Shown here one piece after another: positions 17,285 through 23,676 of a DNA stretch of 64,000 bases. Each line of letters opens with the position of its first letter. Position 1 is the first letter of the stretch. Position numbers and translations under genes: made by a program. The notes under the pieces were generated by a model. That model was not told the origin of the DNA, searched no databases, and saw nothing but the letters and a program-made list of their open reading frames with translations. The stretch covers positions 62,001 through 126,000 of the forward strand of contig JBIICN010000004.1 in assembly GCA_044238845.1 (NCBI GenBank), read 5' to 3'. The stretch is from UBA4416 sp044238845 (GTDB taxonomy: Bacteria; Bacteroidota; Bacteroidia; B-17B0; Aurantibacillaceae).

Positions 17285-18214
17285 TTAGTTTAAAGAGTTT
17301 GAAGCTTGATTTATTCTATATATTTCAGTCCTAAAGAGTGAGTTATACTGATTAATAAGGATTTGGGTCATCAATGGAAGTTTTTCGAATGTTTGCTTTG
17401 CATCTTCAAAATAGTAACAATAGTCAACGATAAAAAAACTAATAAGCCATTTTGATAGCTTCATTGTCAAAATACTTGTAGGCAAGTCATTTCCATCTGA
17501 ATACATATTCTTAAATTGAAAAACAGAAACATTAGAAGGGTGAGTATTTAAAGATAATGAAGTGTATTGGCCATTAAACAAATCAGTGGCGCCAGCATTA
17601 GACATCATCTCATGCCAAGGTATACCGTGAGCCTTCTCGCCATTTATAATAACTTGCCATATAGCTTTATCAATATTACCTTGAGCATCTGGATCTAAAT
17701 TCTGGTATGTCCTAGACATCTTTATAGCTTTTTTAAGCTCCTCAATTTGCAATCTCTCATTTTCACGTTTCTCAATATATTCTTGTTGTTTTGTTGGGAA
17801 ACTTTGCCTGTATTTTAATCCACTTAGAACCCATAAAAGGTACTTAAAGGTCTTTTCATCTGCAGATTTGGAAACCCTATAAATATTATTAAAGTTACAA
17901 AAAGCCTCATACTGTGTTCTTACAAGACAAGAAAGCGCAAATGGATCATGCAAGTTCTCCATATTAAAATCACCAAGCTCATTATAATAGTTTAATGATT
18001 GCATAAGATTCAGAATTGATAAATTCTTCATCGCTGTCATCTGAAATAGATACATACCATCTATATCTTCATTTGAACTTAGAGGTCGACCCTTTTGCGA
18101 AGAAATAATTTGAAATGCTGCATCAGTTACGAGTTTGTATGACTCCATTGTAATTTTTAAATCTTCAGGATAAAACAATCTGTGATATTCTCTACGTAAT
18201 TCTTCTTTTTCCAT
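17285..18214 (-). CDS. Unrecognised helical protein in the RtcB1 operon
   Basis: About 309 residues from Met 18214 (MEKEELRREYHRLFYPED); the open frame extends to 18295 but would then overlap rtcB by 65 bases. The protein is mostly helical with no signal peptide. A segment around residues 95-150 (FALSCLVRTQYEAFCNFNNIY, then KYLLWVLSGLKYRQSFPTKQQEY) is reminiscent of DUF5677-like proteins, and a mildly hydrophobic helix occurs near residues 265-285. I cannot assign a function. It starts 17 bases after the rtcB1 stop, so it is almost certainly co-transcribed with it. Confidence 0.7.
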   Translation of the reverse strand: MEKEELRREYHRLFYPEDLKITMESYKLVTDAAFQIISSQKGRPLSSNEDIDGMYLFQMTAMKNLSILNLMQSLNYYNELGDFNMENLHDPFALSCLVRTQYEAFCNFNNIYRVSKSADEKTFKYLLWVLSGLKYRQSFPTKQQEYIEKRENERLQIEELKKAIKMSRTYQNLDPDAQGNIDKAIWQVIINGEKAHGIPWHEMMSNAGATDLFNGQYTSLSLNTHPSNVSVFQFKNMYSDGNDLPTSILTMKLSKWLISFFIVDYCYYFEDAKQTFEKLPLMTQILINQYNSLFRTEIYRINQASNSLN

Positions 18215-18230
18215 AACTATTAGTTTTTGA

Positions 18231-19658
18231 TTAATCTTCTCTACTTCCGTCATCAGCCATACGCACAATTTTAGGTATAAATTTAGCAATAACATCCACT
18301 AAATCTGTTTGTGCAGCCATAACGGTTTCTATATTTTTATAAGCCATTGGTGCTTCATCTAAGCCTGCGCCAATTAAAGTAACACCATGGTCTTTCAAAA
18401 TAGTTTGCATCTCGTTTTTAGTAATATTTTTAATGGCTTGTGTTCTGCTCATTTGTCTTCCGGCACCATGCGATGCGGAGTTGATGGCATTCACTTCACC
18501 TTTACCTTTTACTAAAAATCCTGGTGCAGTCATCGATCCCGGAATAATTCCCATCACATCTTTCGATGCAGGTGTTGCTCCTTTTCTATGCACTATTACT
18601 TCTTGCCTGTTCCATGTTTCTTTCCATGCAAAATTATGATGGTTCTCTACTTTCGCTAATACCTGTCCGCCAATAGCTTTTGTTAAACGCTCATGAATAA
18701 CTTCGTGACAAGCAGATGCATAATCACCTGCTAAATTCATGGCAATCCAATATTCCTGCCCTTCAGCACTATTCATATCCAGGTAAGCTAAGTTAGCGGC
18801 CTCTTTAGGAAGCTTACATAATTCTTTTGCCAGTTTGGTATAATGTCCTGCAACGGTTGCACCAAATCCACGTGATCCGGAGTGTGTTAACAACGAAACA
18901 TATTTTCCTTTTCTAATATTTAATTTTTCATCATCGTTTTCAAATTCGATAATTCCAAATTCCACAAAGTGATTTCCTCCACCTGATGAACCTAATTGCG
19001 TAACTGCTTTATCGTGCAGGTTTTTTACAAAAGGCGTCATGTTAAAAGTAGAGTTATCCAATATACCATGTTCAGCTCTATATCTTCCATGCCATCCAGC
19101 ACCAGCACCAAATTTTGTCCAGGCAATTAACTCTCTTTTATATTTTGCTTCATTTTCTAAGAAATGAGTTTCAGGAATATCATAAATAGATAAGGCCATT
19201 CTACATCCAATATCCACACCCACACCATAAGGGATGATGGCGTTATTGGTAGCTAATACTCCGCCAATTGGCAAACCATAACCCTGATGCGCATCCGGCA
19301 TTAATGCACCGGCAACTGTAACAGGTAATTTCATGGCAACTTCCATTTGATCGATAGCGCCTTGTTCGATATGAGCTGCACCAAAAACCGAATAACTGTT
19401 TGGATTTTCAATTAAAGCAATGGTCTCTATATCTTTTGAAGCTGTGAACTCAATCAAAGCTTGAGCAACACCTTGCAAAAAAGTATGGTCCAAATACTGA
19501 GACGGATTTTGCAACACATTAGAAAATAGGTCTAATGTTTTTTCTTCCGATGCCTCCGTAAAACTTTTTCTTATAGTTTTCAATGCTTTTCCTATAGGTG
19601 CTCCTTCAGGGTATCCTAAATTTAAAAGTGTTTCTCCTGTGATATTTATTGTACTCAT
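18231..19658 (-). CDS. rtcB: RtcB RNA ligase, copy 1
   Basis: 475 residues. RtcB joins RNA 2',3'-cyclic phosphate (or 3'-phosphate) ends to 5'-OH ends using GTP and Mn. Visible signatures are PDAHQGYGLPIGGV (121-134), the metal-binding GVDIGCRMA (Asp149, Cys152), GSSGGGNHFVEFG, LLTHSGSRGFG, the guanylylation region HRKGATPASKDVMGIIPGSM and SHGAGRQMSR. All catalytic blocks are present. It overlaps the upstream small membrane protein by 4 bases. It belongs to the transcription unit that starts with the TROVE gene and carries the Y-like RNAs, as in the rsr-yrl-rtcBA operons of other bacteria, although no RtcA is present here. Confidence 0.95.
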   Translation of the reverse strand: MSTINITGETLLNLGYPEGAPIGKALKTIRKSFTEASEEKTLDLFSNVLQNPSQYLDHTFLQGVAQALIEFTASKDIETIALIENPNSYSVFGAAHIEQGAIDQMEVAMKLPVTVAGALMPDAHQGYGLPIGGVLATNNAIIPYGVGVDIGCRMALSIYDIPETHFLENEAKYKRELIAWTKFGAGAGWHGRYRAEHGILDNSTFNMTPFVKNLHDKAVTQLGSSGGGNHFVEFGIIEFENDDEKLNIRKGKYVSLLTHSGSRGFGATVAGHYTKLAKELCKLPKEAANLAYLDMNSAEGQEYWIAMNLAGDYASACHEVIHERLTKAIGGQVLAKVENHHNFAWKETWNRQEVIVHRKGATPASKDVMGIIPGSMTAPGFLVKGKGEVNAINSASHGAGRQMSRTQAIKNITKNEMQTILKDHGVTLIGAGLDEAPMAYKNIETVMAAQTDLVDVIAKFIPKIVRMADDGSRED

Positions 19659-20146
19659 GATTGTTTATTTAATTTATTAGTTACTCTTTTTTCAAATACT
19701 TCTTGTATAATTCGTTGTTCTTTAAATTCGTATACATCTTCATAAAACGATGTTACTAGTACTTTTTCTTTTGTGATCTTATACAAGATCGGTAGTTTAA
19801 ATCCGATGGATTGATTTTGCAGATAATTTACTATTTCTGCATCAAGATTGCATTCTATTGTGTTCCTGTTGTTATAGATGATGCCATACTCAAAATCAAA
19901 TAAAGGTTTAAGTTCTGTTTCAATGGTTGGTCTCAACCTTTTATTAGAGCTATACAATATAAAACCCTTCTTGTCGTTTTTTTTCATGAAGTGCTTAATC
20001 CTTTTTTTTCTTAAAATATCTTTTATCCATAAAATAGCTATAAGCAATGCGATAACACCAACAATCCCAAGCACAGTTTTTGGAAAGGTTTTAATGATAA
20101 AGCAAGCTATAATTATCGCTGCTATATTTCCCGCTGTTTGTTTCAT
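19655..20146 (-). CDS. Small protein with one hydrophobic hairpin upstream of rtcB1
   Basis: 163 residues. The N-terminus has two close hydrophobic segments (IAAIIIACFIIKTF and TVLGIVGVIALLIAILWI), followed by a basic stretch (RKKRIKHFMKKNDKK) and a soluble domain of ~100 residues. I do not recognise a family. The stop overlaps the rtcB start (ATGA arrangement), so translation is coupled. A membrane-anchored partner for RtcB or Ro is one possibility (inference only). Confidence 0.65.
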   Translation of the reverse strand: MKQTAGNIAAIIIACFIIKTFPKTVLGIVGVIALLIAILWIKDILRKKRIKHFMKKNDKKGFILYSSNKRLRPTIETELKPLFDFEYGIIYNNRNTIECNLDAEIVNYLQNQSIGFKLPILYKITKEKVLVTSFYEDVYEFKEQRIIQEVFEKRVTNKLNKQS

Positions 20147-20238
20147 GATACAAATTAATAGCCTAAGTGCGCAGTGGAATTGAGTAGATAATAGATTTCT
20201 TTAAATTAGTTATAACTTCTTGATTTTGAGGCTTAAAA

Positions 20239-20317
20239 TTATAAAAGGGCAATAATATAACGAGAGCTTGTTAGTCGTTAAAAGCGAAGTAACTCTCATC
20301 AACGGCACCTTTTATAA
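20239..20317 (-). ncRNA. Y-like RNA 2: minimal Ro-type stem-loop
   Basis: A 10-bp outer helix (TTATAAAAGG/CCTTTTATAA) encloses TGCCGTT opposite ATATTATTGC. An 8-bp inner helix follows (GATGAGAG/CTCTCGTT, including two G-U type pairs), then the box TTACTTCG and a short loop. There is no tRNA-like part. Its 5' end abuts the 3' end of Y-like RNA 3. The compensated pairing and shared boxes support the call despite the small size. Confidence 0.7.
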
Positions 20318-20388
20318 AAGAGGCGATAGGCCAGGATAGTTTTTGTTTTGCGTGACAGGCGAAGTAACTATACTGAACGGCACTCTTT
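20317..20388 (-). ncRNA. Y-like RNA 3: minimal Ro-type stem-loop
   Basis: The outer helix AAAGAG/CTCTTT encloses TGCCGTT opposite GCCTATCGC. The inner helix CAGTATAG/CTATCCTG has 7 of 8 pairs, and the box TTACTTCG follows with a loop of about 20 nt (CGCCTGTCACGC...). No T arm is present. The 3' side departs from the TTGC ending seen in most other copies (here ATCGC), so this copy may be weaker. It follows the S24-like gene by 14 bases. Confidence 0.65.
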
Positions 20389-20402
20389 TTCTTTAATTAT
20401 AT

Positions 20403-20723
20403 TTATTTGAAACTTTGTATGTCTCCTTTGTATTCACTTTCTATAGCTTTTCCATATATGGTATGTGTCCAACCGTTCTCATAACCATGATTGTTTGCAA
20501 TTAAAAAGCCTTTTGCAGGATCTGTTTTTACTATTTTATGGGCGTCGATCCATCGCCCTTTTACTTTACAAAATACAATGTCCTTTATGTTGTAATGTTC
20601 TTCTTTTTTAAAGGTGAGTAATGAACCGCTTTTTAATATGGGTAACATTGAGTTTCCGAAACATTTCATTTTTCCAGTGCCGGAGGTTTCGAGCTCCAGC
20701 TGTAATCTTTGATATTTATTCAT
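20403..20723 (-). CDS. S24/S26 peptidase-like small protein
   Basis: 106 residues that match the LexA/signal-peptidase catalytic fold without any DNA-binding or membrane part. Ser25 lies in FGNSMLPIL and Lys63 in WIDAHKIV, the Ser/Lys pair expected at this spacing, followed by GFLIANNHGYENGWT and YGKAIE. It could be an active protease or a small-molecule/peptide-binding derivative. It lies between tRNA-Lys and the two minimal Y-like RNAs in the Ro transcription unit, so a role in the response is likely, but its substrate is unknown. Confidence 0.75.
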   Translation of the reverse strand: MNKYQRLQLELETSGTGKMKCFGNSMLPILKSGSLLTFKKEEHYNIKDIVFCKVKGRWIDAHKIVKTDPAKGFLIANNHGYENGWTHTIYGKAIESEYKGDIQSFK

Positions 20724-20763
20724 TTTTGTTTTAATAAAAAGACCTGATAATTAAGGTCTTTTG

Positions 20764-20836
20764 TCGGCCTACATGGATTCGAACCATGGACTCCCGTCTT
20801 AAAAGGACGGTGCTCTGCCAGCTGAGCTATAAACCG
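20764..20836 (-). tRNA. tRNA-Lys (TTT)
   Basis: Complete cloverleaf: acceptor CGGTTTA/TAGGCCG, D arm GCTC/GAGC, anticodon arm CCGTC-CTTTTAA-GACGG (anticodon TTT), T arm CATGG-TTCGAAT-CCATG, discriminator A. CCA is not encoded. The 5' end lies only 5 bases after Y-like RNA 4, and the S24-like gene follows 40 bases downstream. Confidence 0.95.
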
Positions 20837-20841
20837 ATGAA

Positions 20842-20988
20842 TGAATGGGCAAAATGTAAAAAAAGTTTTTTAGTGCTCTAACCACTGAGCTACAAAAACA
20901 ATCTGTCTCCAGAGTTGATTAAGGCAGGATTCGAACCTGCGACCCCTACGGTTATAATCGAAGTATCTTTTTTCTACGGCACCATTCA
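20842..20988 (-). ncRNA. Y-like RNA 4: Ro-type stem plus tRNA permuted at the anticodon loop
   Basis: The outer helix TGAATGG/CCATTCA encloses TGCCGTA opposite ACATTTTGC. The inner helix is GAAAAAAG/CTTTTTTT and the box is ATACTTCG. Distal domain in order: a 3' anticodon-stem remnant (TAG) and GGGTC variable loop, the T arm GCAGG-TTCGAAT-CCTGC, an extended acceptor-like stem capped by the GNRA-type tetraloop GAGA (TCTG/CAGA), then a complete D arm GCTC-AGTGGTTA-GAGC and CTA, which can pair with the TAG. The Ro stem thus replaces the anticodon loop, as I recall for YrlA RNAs of other bacteria. Confidence 0.82.
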
Positions 20989-20997
20989 ATAATTGTT

Positions 20998-21132
20998 GAT
21001 GAGGAAAAAAACGCATAGCATGTTTTTGTTGAGCTACTCTTGAATTTAATAAAGAGACGGGGCTCGAGCCCGCAACCTTTCTGCTATTAACAGAACGCTC
21101 TACCGATGTATTGCTAAACTACGTCACTCATC
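20998..21132 (-). ncRNA. Y-like RNA 5: Ro-type stem plus complete tRNA permuted at the D loop
   Basis: The outer helix GATGAG/CTCATC encloses TGACGTA opposite GTTTTTTTC. The inner helix GTTTAGCA/TGCTATGC has 7 of 8 pairs and the box is ATACATCG. The distal domain is a full permuted cloverleaf: GTAGAGC (3' D arm), anticodon arm TTCTG-TTAATAG-CAGAA, five-base variable loop, T arm GCGGG-CTCGAGC-CCCGT, acceptor CTCTTTA, a short linker, acceptor TCAAGAG, then TAGCTCA (5' D arm). The anticodon position reads AAT. The T loop begins with C instead of T. It ends 9 bases before Y-like RNA 4. Confidence 0.82.
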
Positions 21133-21141
21133 ACTATTTTA

Positions 21142-21265
21142 AAAACAGGTAAAAAACCATAAGAAGCTTTTTCTATTGCCTAACCACTCGGCCTCCTTTT
21201 GAAAGGGTTGGAATCGAACCAACTTAGATAGTTCACGAAGTATTTCTTATATACGACACTGTTTT
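21142..21265 (-). ncRNA. Y-like RNA 6: Ro-type stem plus Ser/Leu-type tRNA permuted at the anticodon loop
   Basis: The outer helix AAAACAG/CTGTTTT encloses TGTCGTA opposite GTTTTTTAC. The inner helix TATAAGAA/TTCTTATG is 8 bp and the box is ATACTTCG. The distal domain has CTAT, the T arm GTTGG-TTCGATT-CCAAC, a short acceptor-like stem CCTT-TCAA-AAGG, then a D arm of the class II tRNA kind (GCCGAGTGGTTAGGC) and ATAG. ATAG can pair with CTAT as the residual anticodon stem. The Ro stem enters where the anticodon loop would be. Confidence 0.8.
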
Positions 21266-21304
21266 ATTTTTAGAGTATTATTAAAATGTTGTTTTTTTGT
21301 ATTT

Positions 21305-21549
21305 GGGCGTGTCCCTGCGGGTCGGGCTTTCGGCACTCGCTTTTTTATTTGTCCTGCGGGACAAATAAAAAGAGCTCAAACAAAGCCTCAATCCCTCACG
21401 CAGGTTTAATGCAAGTTTGAAATTAACGTTCCGAACAGGAAAATAAATCTGCGTGAGGGATGCGAGCGAAAATCCTTTTTGCCGCCTTTTTGCAAAAAGA
21501 TTGTAGCGGGTCAGCCCGACGGCGCTGCATCTTTTGCGCCGGCACGCCC
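21305..21549. repeat. GC-rich palindromic intergenic element
   Basis: About 245 bp, clearly richer in G and C than its surroundings, bounded by GGGCGTG (21305) and its inverted copy CACGCCC (ending 21549). Inside are a perfect hairpin TTTATTTGTCC/GGGACAAATAAA (about 21345-21370) and a long inverted repeat TCCCTCACGCAG / CTGCGTGAGGGA (21392-21403 and 21449-21460) around a ~45-bp loop. It has no coding capacity. It looks like a mobile or amplified non-coding element of the MITE/REP kind common between Bacteroidota genes. It separates Y-like RNAs 6 and 7. Confidence 0.7.
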
Positions 21550-21603
21550 GAAAATTGAAAGCCTAACTTAAACTTGCATTTTTTTAATACATTTCATTTT
21601 TTA

Positions 21604-21702
21604 TAAAAGAGCAAATGACAATAAGAGTAATTCCTGAATAATCAGAAGCAGGATTCGAACCTGCGTTGGCCACGATGTATCTCTTATTTACGGCATCTTT
21701 TA
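21604..21702 (-). ncRNA. Y-like RNA 7: Ro-type stem plus isolated T arm
   Basis: The outer helix TAAAAGA/TCTTTTA encloses TGCCGTA opposite GTCATTTGC. The inner helix AATAAGAG/CTCTTATT is a perfect 8 bp and the box is ATACATCG. The distal domain keeps a T arm (GCAGG-TTCGAAT-CCTGC) followed by a small acceptor-like hairpin (TTCTGA-TTAT-TCAGGAA with one bulge). It has no D or anticodon arm, so it is a reduced version of the tRNA-mimic module. Confidence 0.8.
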
Positions 21703-21707
21703 ATGTG

Positions 21708-21837
21708 TTGTCAAAAGCAAAAGGCGATCTAAGTTTCGGGGATTTTGCATAAGGATTTGCACCTTTTCCCAATTTGCATTGAGACCCTTCCCCTTCATTT
21801 TGGAGCGAAGTAACCCAAATCTACGGCATTCTGACAA
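21708..21837 (-). ncRNA. Y-like RNA 8: Ro-type stem with atypical distal domain
   Basis: The outer helix TTGTCAGAA/TTTTGACAA (9 pairs, one wobble) encloses TGCCGTA opposite a longer strand ending CGCCTTTTGC. The inner helix GATTTGGG/CCCGAAAC has 7 of 8 pairs and the box is TTACTTCG. The distal ~70 nt contain AAGG-TGCAAAT-CCTT, which could be a degenerate T arm, but no clear D arm or acceptor. It ends 5 bases before Y-like RNA 7. Confidence 0.65.
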
Positions 21838-21867
21838 TTTTAATTTTATATTTTCAAAGAACGTTTG

Positions 21868-22057
21868 TGACCCGGATGAGATTCGAACTCATATTTTCTT
21901 GCGAACAGTATGGCTGTAAATACGCTTCCCTAATCTGAATAATCATTTCGGTGCACTGTAAATTGTACCCTTCAAAACGCTTGGTTAAGCCGGGATATTC
22001 CATACACTCCGTGGTTCCGTAATTTTACCACAGCTTTTCCTTTTAAGCTATCGGGTC
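21868..22057 (-). ncRNA. tRNA-like RNA with a ~120-nt insertion
   Basis: A non-permuted tRNA framework: acceptor GACCCGA/CCGGGTC (6 of 7 pairs), TA, D arm GCTT-AAAAGGAA-AAGC, and T arm ATGAG-TTCGAAT-CTCAT with discriminator A. Between the D and T arms, instead of ~25 nt, lie an enlarged stem-loop (GTGGT/ACCAC with an 11-nt loop) and a long structured insert. The insert is closed by GTATGG/CCATAC, with inner AATA/TATT and TCCC/GGGA pairings. It starts 43 bases after the TROVE stop. It has neither the TGCCGTA loop nor a tmRNA-like tag ORF that I can recognise. The exact boundaries are inferred from the acceptor pairing. Confidence 0.6.
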
Positions 22058-22099
22058 TTTTTATAAACCCTCCCGTCCAAATTAACAGGAGGGGTAATC

Positions 22100-23617
22100 T
22101 TATAACTTCACTTGTTTGATTTTTTCAACTGCACTCTCACCATTTTCGATCGCATGTAATACATCAAACACTTTATCCGACCAACCTGCAATTAAACATA
22201 CATCGTTGTTCTGCAAACTTACAGGGCTGGTTCCATAACCGGCTAGGTCAAACAAATACAATTTTGCATTTGGAAACATGGCTTTATATGTTTTCCATGA
22301 TTTAGCAAGCGAGGAACCTCCGAACTTACTATCCCATAACTGGCAATCGGTAAACAACATAATCTTATCCATTTCTACTTCACGTTTGATCAAATCATCT
22401 ATTACTTTATAACCATTTGTTGAGTAACCAACTTCACCTTCTCGTTTGTAAAACTCGTTTACATTTGCCAACACATTTCTGTTCGAAATATTGATCACCT
22501 TCCAGCTATCACCAAACATACCGCTTACAACGCGTTTGCATTTTGATTGCATCAACATACCTAGCATTAAACCGATATCAAATAACAATACTTTGCTTTT
22601 TGCTGATATCGCTTTTTGCATCGAACCAGATACGTCGCAGGCAATTAATACACGGGTGTTTTCATCAAAACCTTTTAAGTTTTTTACACTTGCAACAACT
22701 GCATCTTCCAAAGCATTTAAAACCATAGATACAAGATCCGAGTTCAACACTTTTATTTCACGGTATGCAGCTAAGAAACGGAAAGGCAATTGTTTTGAAT
22801 TTGCTACAGCAATTTCATCCGACAAATAATCACATACTTTTAAAACATGACTTGCTGATACTTTTGCTTCTAATATGTTTCTCAGGTTTCTCATCAAAGC
22901 CATATAACCTATTTTATTGCTTTCGATCAACTCTTCCCATTTTGCTTTAACCGCTGCTGCTTTTGCTTTCTCATTTTCATATTTCATCTGACCTAATGCC
23001 GATAACTCAGTTTCCCAGGTATATGGTACCGCTAATTCGTTTACAGCTATTTTGTTGAATATAGTTTGTTGTTCATCATTTTTTGCTTTTGGGTGAACAA
23101 GGAACAAGGCGTCACGTAGTTTTATTTCGGTATCGCGATTATACTTTGCAAACTGGTATTCATCAAAACGATTAAACGATTCTGACAAACCCTTTTGTAC
23201 CTGTTTTGAAAGTCTGTTCAGTTTTTTCACGTCGTTACGGTTATTTGCCATTTGGTAATAAGCTAGTAACTCAGTGATCTCATCTGCACGTTTCACAACT
23301 CCCGAAACAGTTTTTCCAACAATGGCATTACCCGAATTTGCTTTTGCTAGTTCTACTGCCAATACCATTGGTATACTTCTCATATGCATTTCAGTACGGG
23401 CATATACAGCGAGTTTCGCAATATATTCAGGATCGTTTTTTAACATCAGTTCCTGAATACGTGCTAAACGAACATCACTTTTTTCATAAAAGTTATCGTT
23501 TAATCCGGCAGTAACAACGGCTGAGTATAATTCCATCTCAGGAGTCAGCTTGTAAGCTTTTTCACCTGCGTAGTTAGTTACGTTGTTTGCTTTTTTAGTA
23601 AAGATGTTAAATTTCAT
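22100..23617 (-). CDS. rsr: TROVE-domain Ro60/Rsr orthologue
   Basis: 505 residues. The N-terminal ~300 residues are the HEAT-like TROVE ring (NYAGEKAYKLTPEMEL, LARIQELMLKNDPEYIAKLAVYARTEMHMRSIPMVLAVELAK). The C-terminal part is a von Willebrand A domain with MIDAS DVSGSM near residue 330 and a later FTDCQLWDS. Ro proteins bind Y RNAs on the ring's outer surface and misfolded RNA ends in its hole; in bacteria they work with PNPase and other nucleases. It is the first gene of the minus-strand unit that contains the Y-like RNAs, RtcB1 and the RlaP proteins, and it is divergent from the WYL regulator. Confidence 0.93.
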   Translation of the reverse strand: MKFNIFTKKANNVTNYAGEKAYKLTPEMELYSAVVTAGLNDNFYEKSDVRLARIQELMLKNDPEYIAKLAVYARTEMHMRSIPMVLAVELAKANSGNAIVGKTVSGVVKRADEITELLAYYQMANNRNDVKKLNRLSKQVQKGLSESFNRFDEYQFAKYNRDTEIKLRDALFLVHPKAKNDEQQTIFNKIAVNELAVPYTWETELSALGQMKYENEKAKAAAVKAKWEELIESNKIGYMALMRNLRNILEAKVSASHVLKVCDYLSDEIAVANSKQLPFRFLAAYREIKVLNSDLVSMVLNALEDAVVASVKNLKGFDENTRVLIACDVSGSMQKAISAKSKVLLFDIGLMLGMLMQSKCKRVVSGMFGDSWKVINISNRNVLANVNEFYKREGEVGYSTNGYKVIDDLIKREVEMDKIMLFTDCQLWDSKFGGSSLAKSWKTYKAMFPNAKLYLFDLAGYGTSPVSLQNNDVCLIAGWSDKVFDVLHAIENGESAVEKIKQVKL

Positions 23618-23658
23618 GTTTTCTGTTTTTTAATTATTAATATGTTTCATTAACGACA

Positions 23659-23666
23659 CAAAGGTT
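23659..23666 (-). promoter_or_regulatory. Probable -7 box of the TROVE operon promoter
   Basis: AACCTTTG on the minus strand is one base off the Bacteroidota -7 consensus TAnnTTTG and lies 42 bases before the TROVE start. No clear TTG is found 19 bases upstream. Instead the -33 region overlaps the palindrome at 23677-23693, which suggests a promoter dependent on an activator or controlled by a repressor. Confidence 0.45.
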
Positions 23667-23676
23667 ATATACTTCA

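Noticed and set aside
20842..21132. Reading the T-arm-bearing segments as ordinary tRNA genes with introns, in the order 5' half, intron, 3' half.
   Set aside because: The acceptor strands pair across the short linker within the same element (3' strand first), not with those of the neighbouring element, so permutation fits and intron-bearing order does not.
21584..21772. A 62-codon minus-strand reading frame over Y-like RNAs 7 and 8.
   Set aside because: It runs through the paired strands of two structured RNAs and has no protein-like composition.
20239..21837. Recurring TGCCGTA and TACTTCG motifs looked at first like CRISPR repeats or an integron attC array.
   Set aside because: Copies are 72-147 nt long with variable spacing, pair internally, and contain tRNA-like modules instead of unique spacers; there is no cas gene or integrase in the window.
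21868..22057. tmRNA (ssrA).
   Set aside because: No tag reading frame ending in the usual hydrophobic Ala-rich residues and no tmRNA-type acceptor or T-arm sequences; the body is only ~190 nt.
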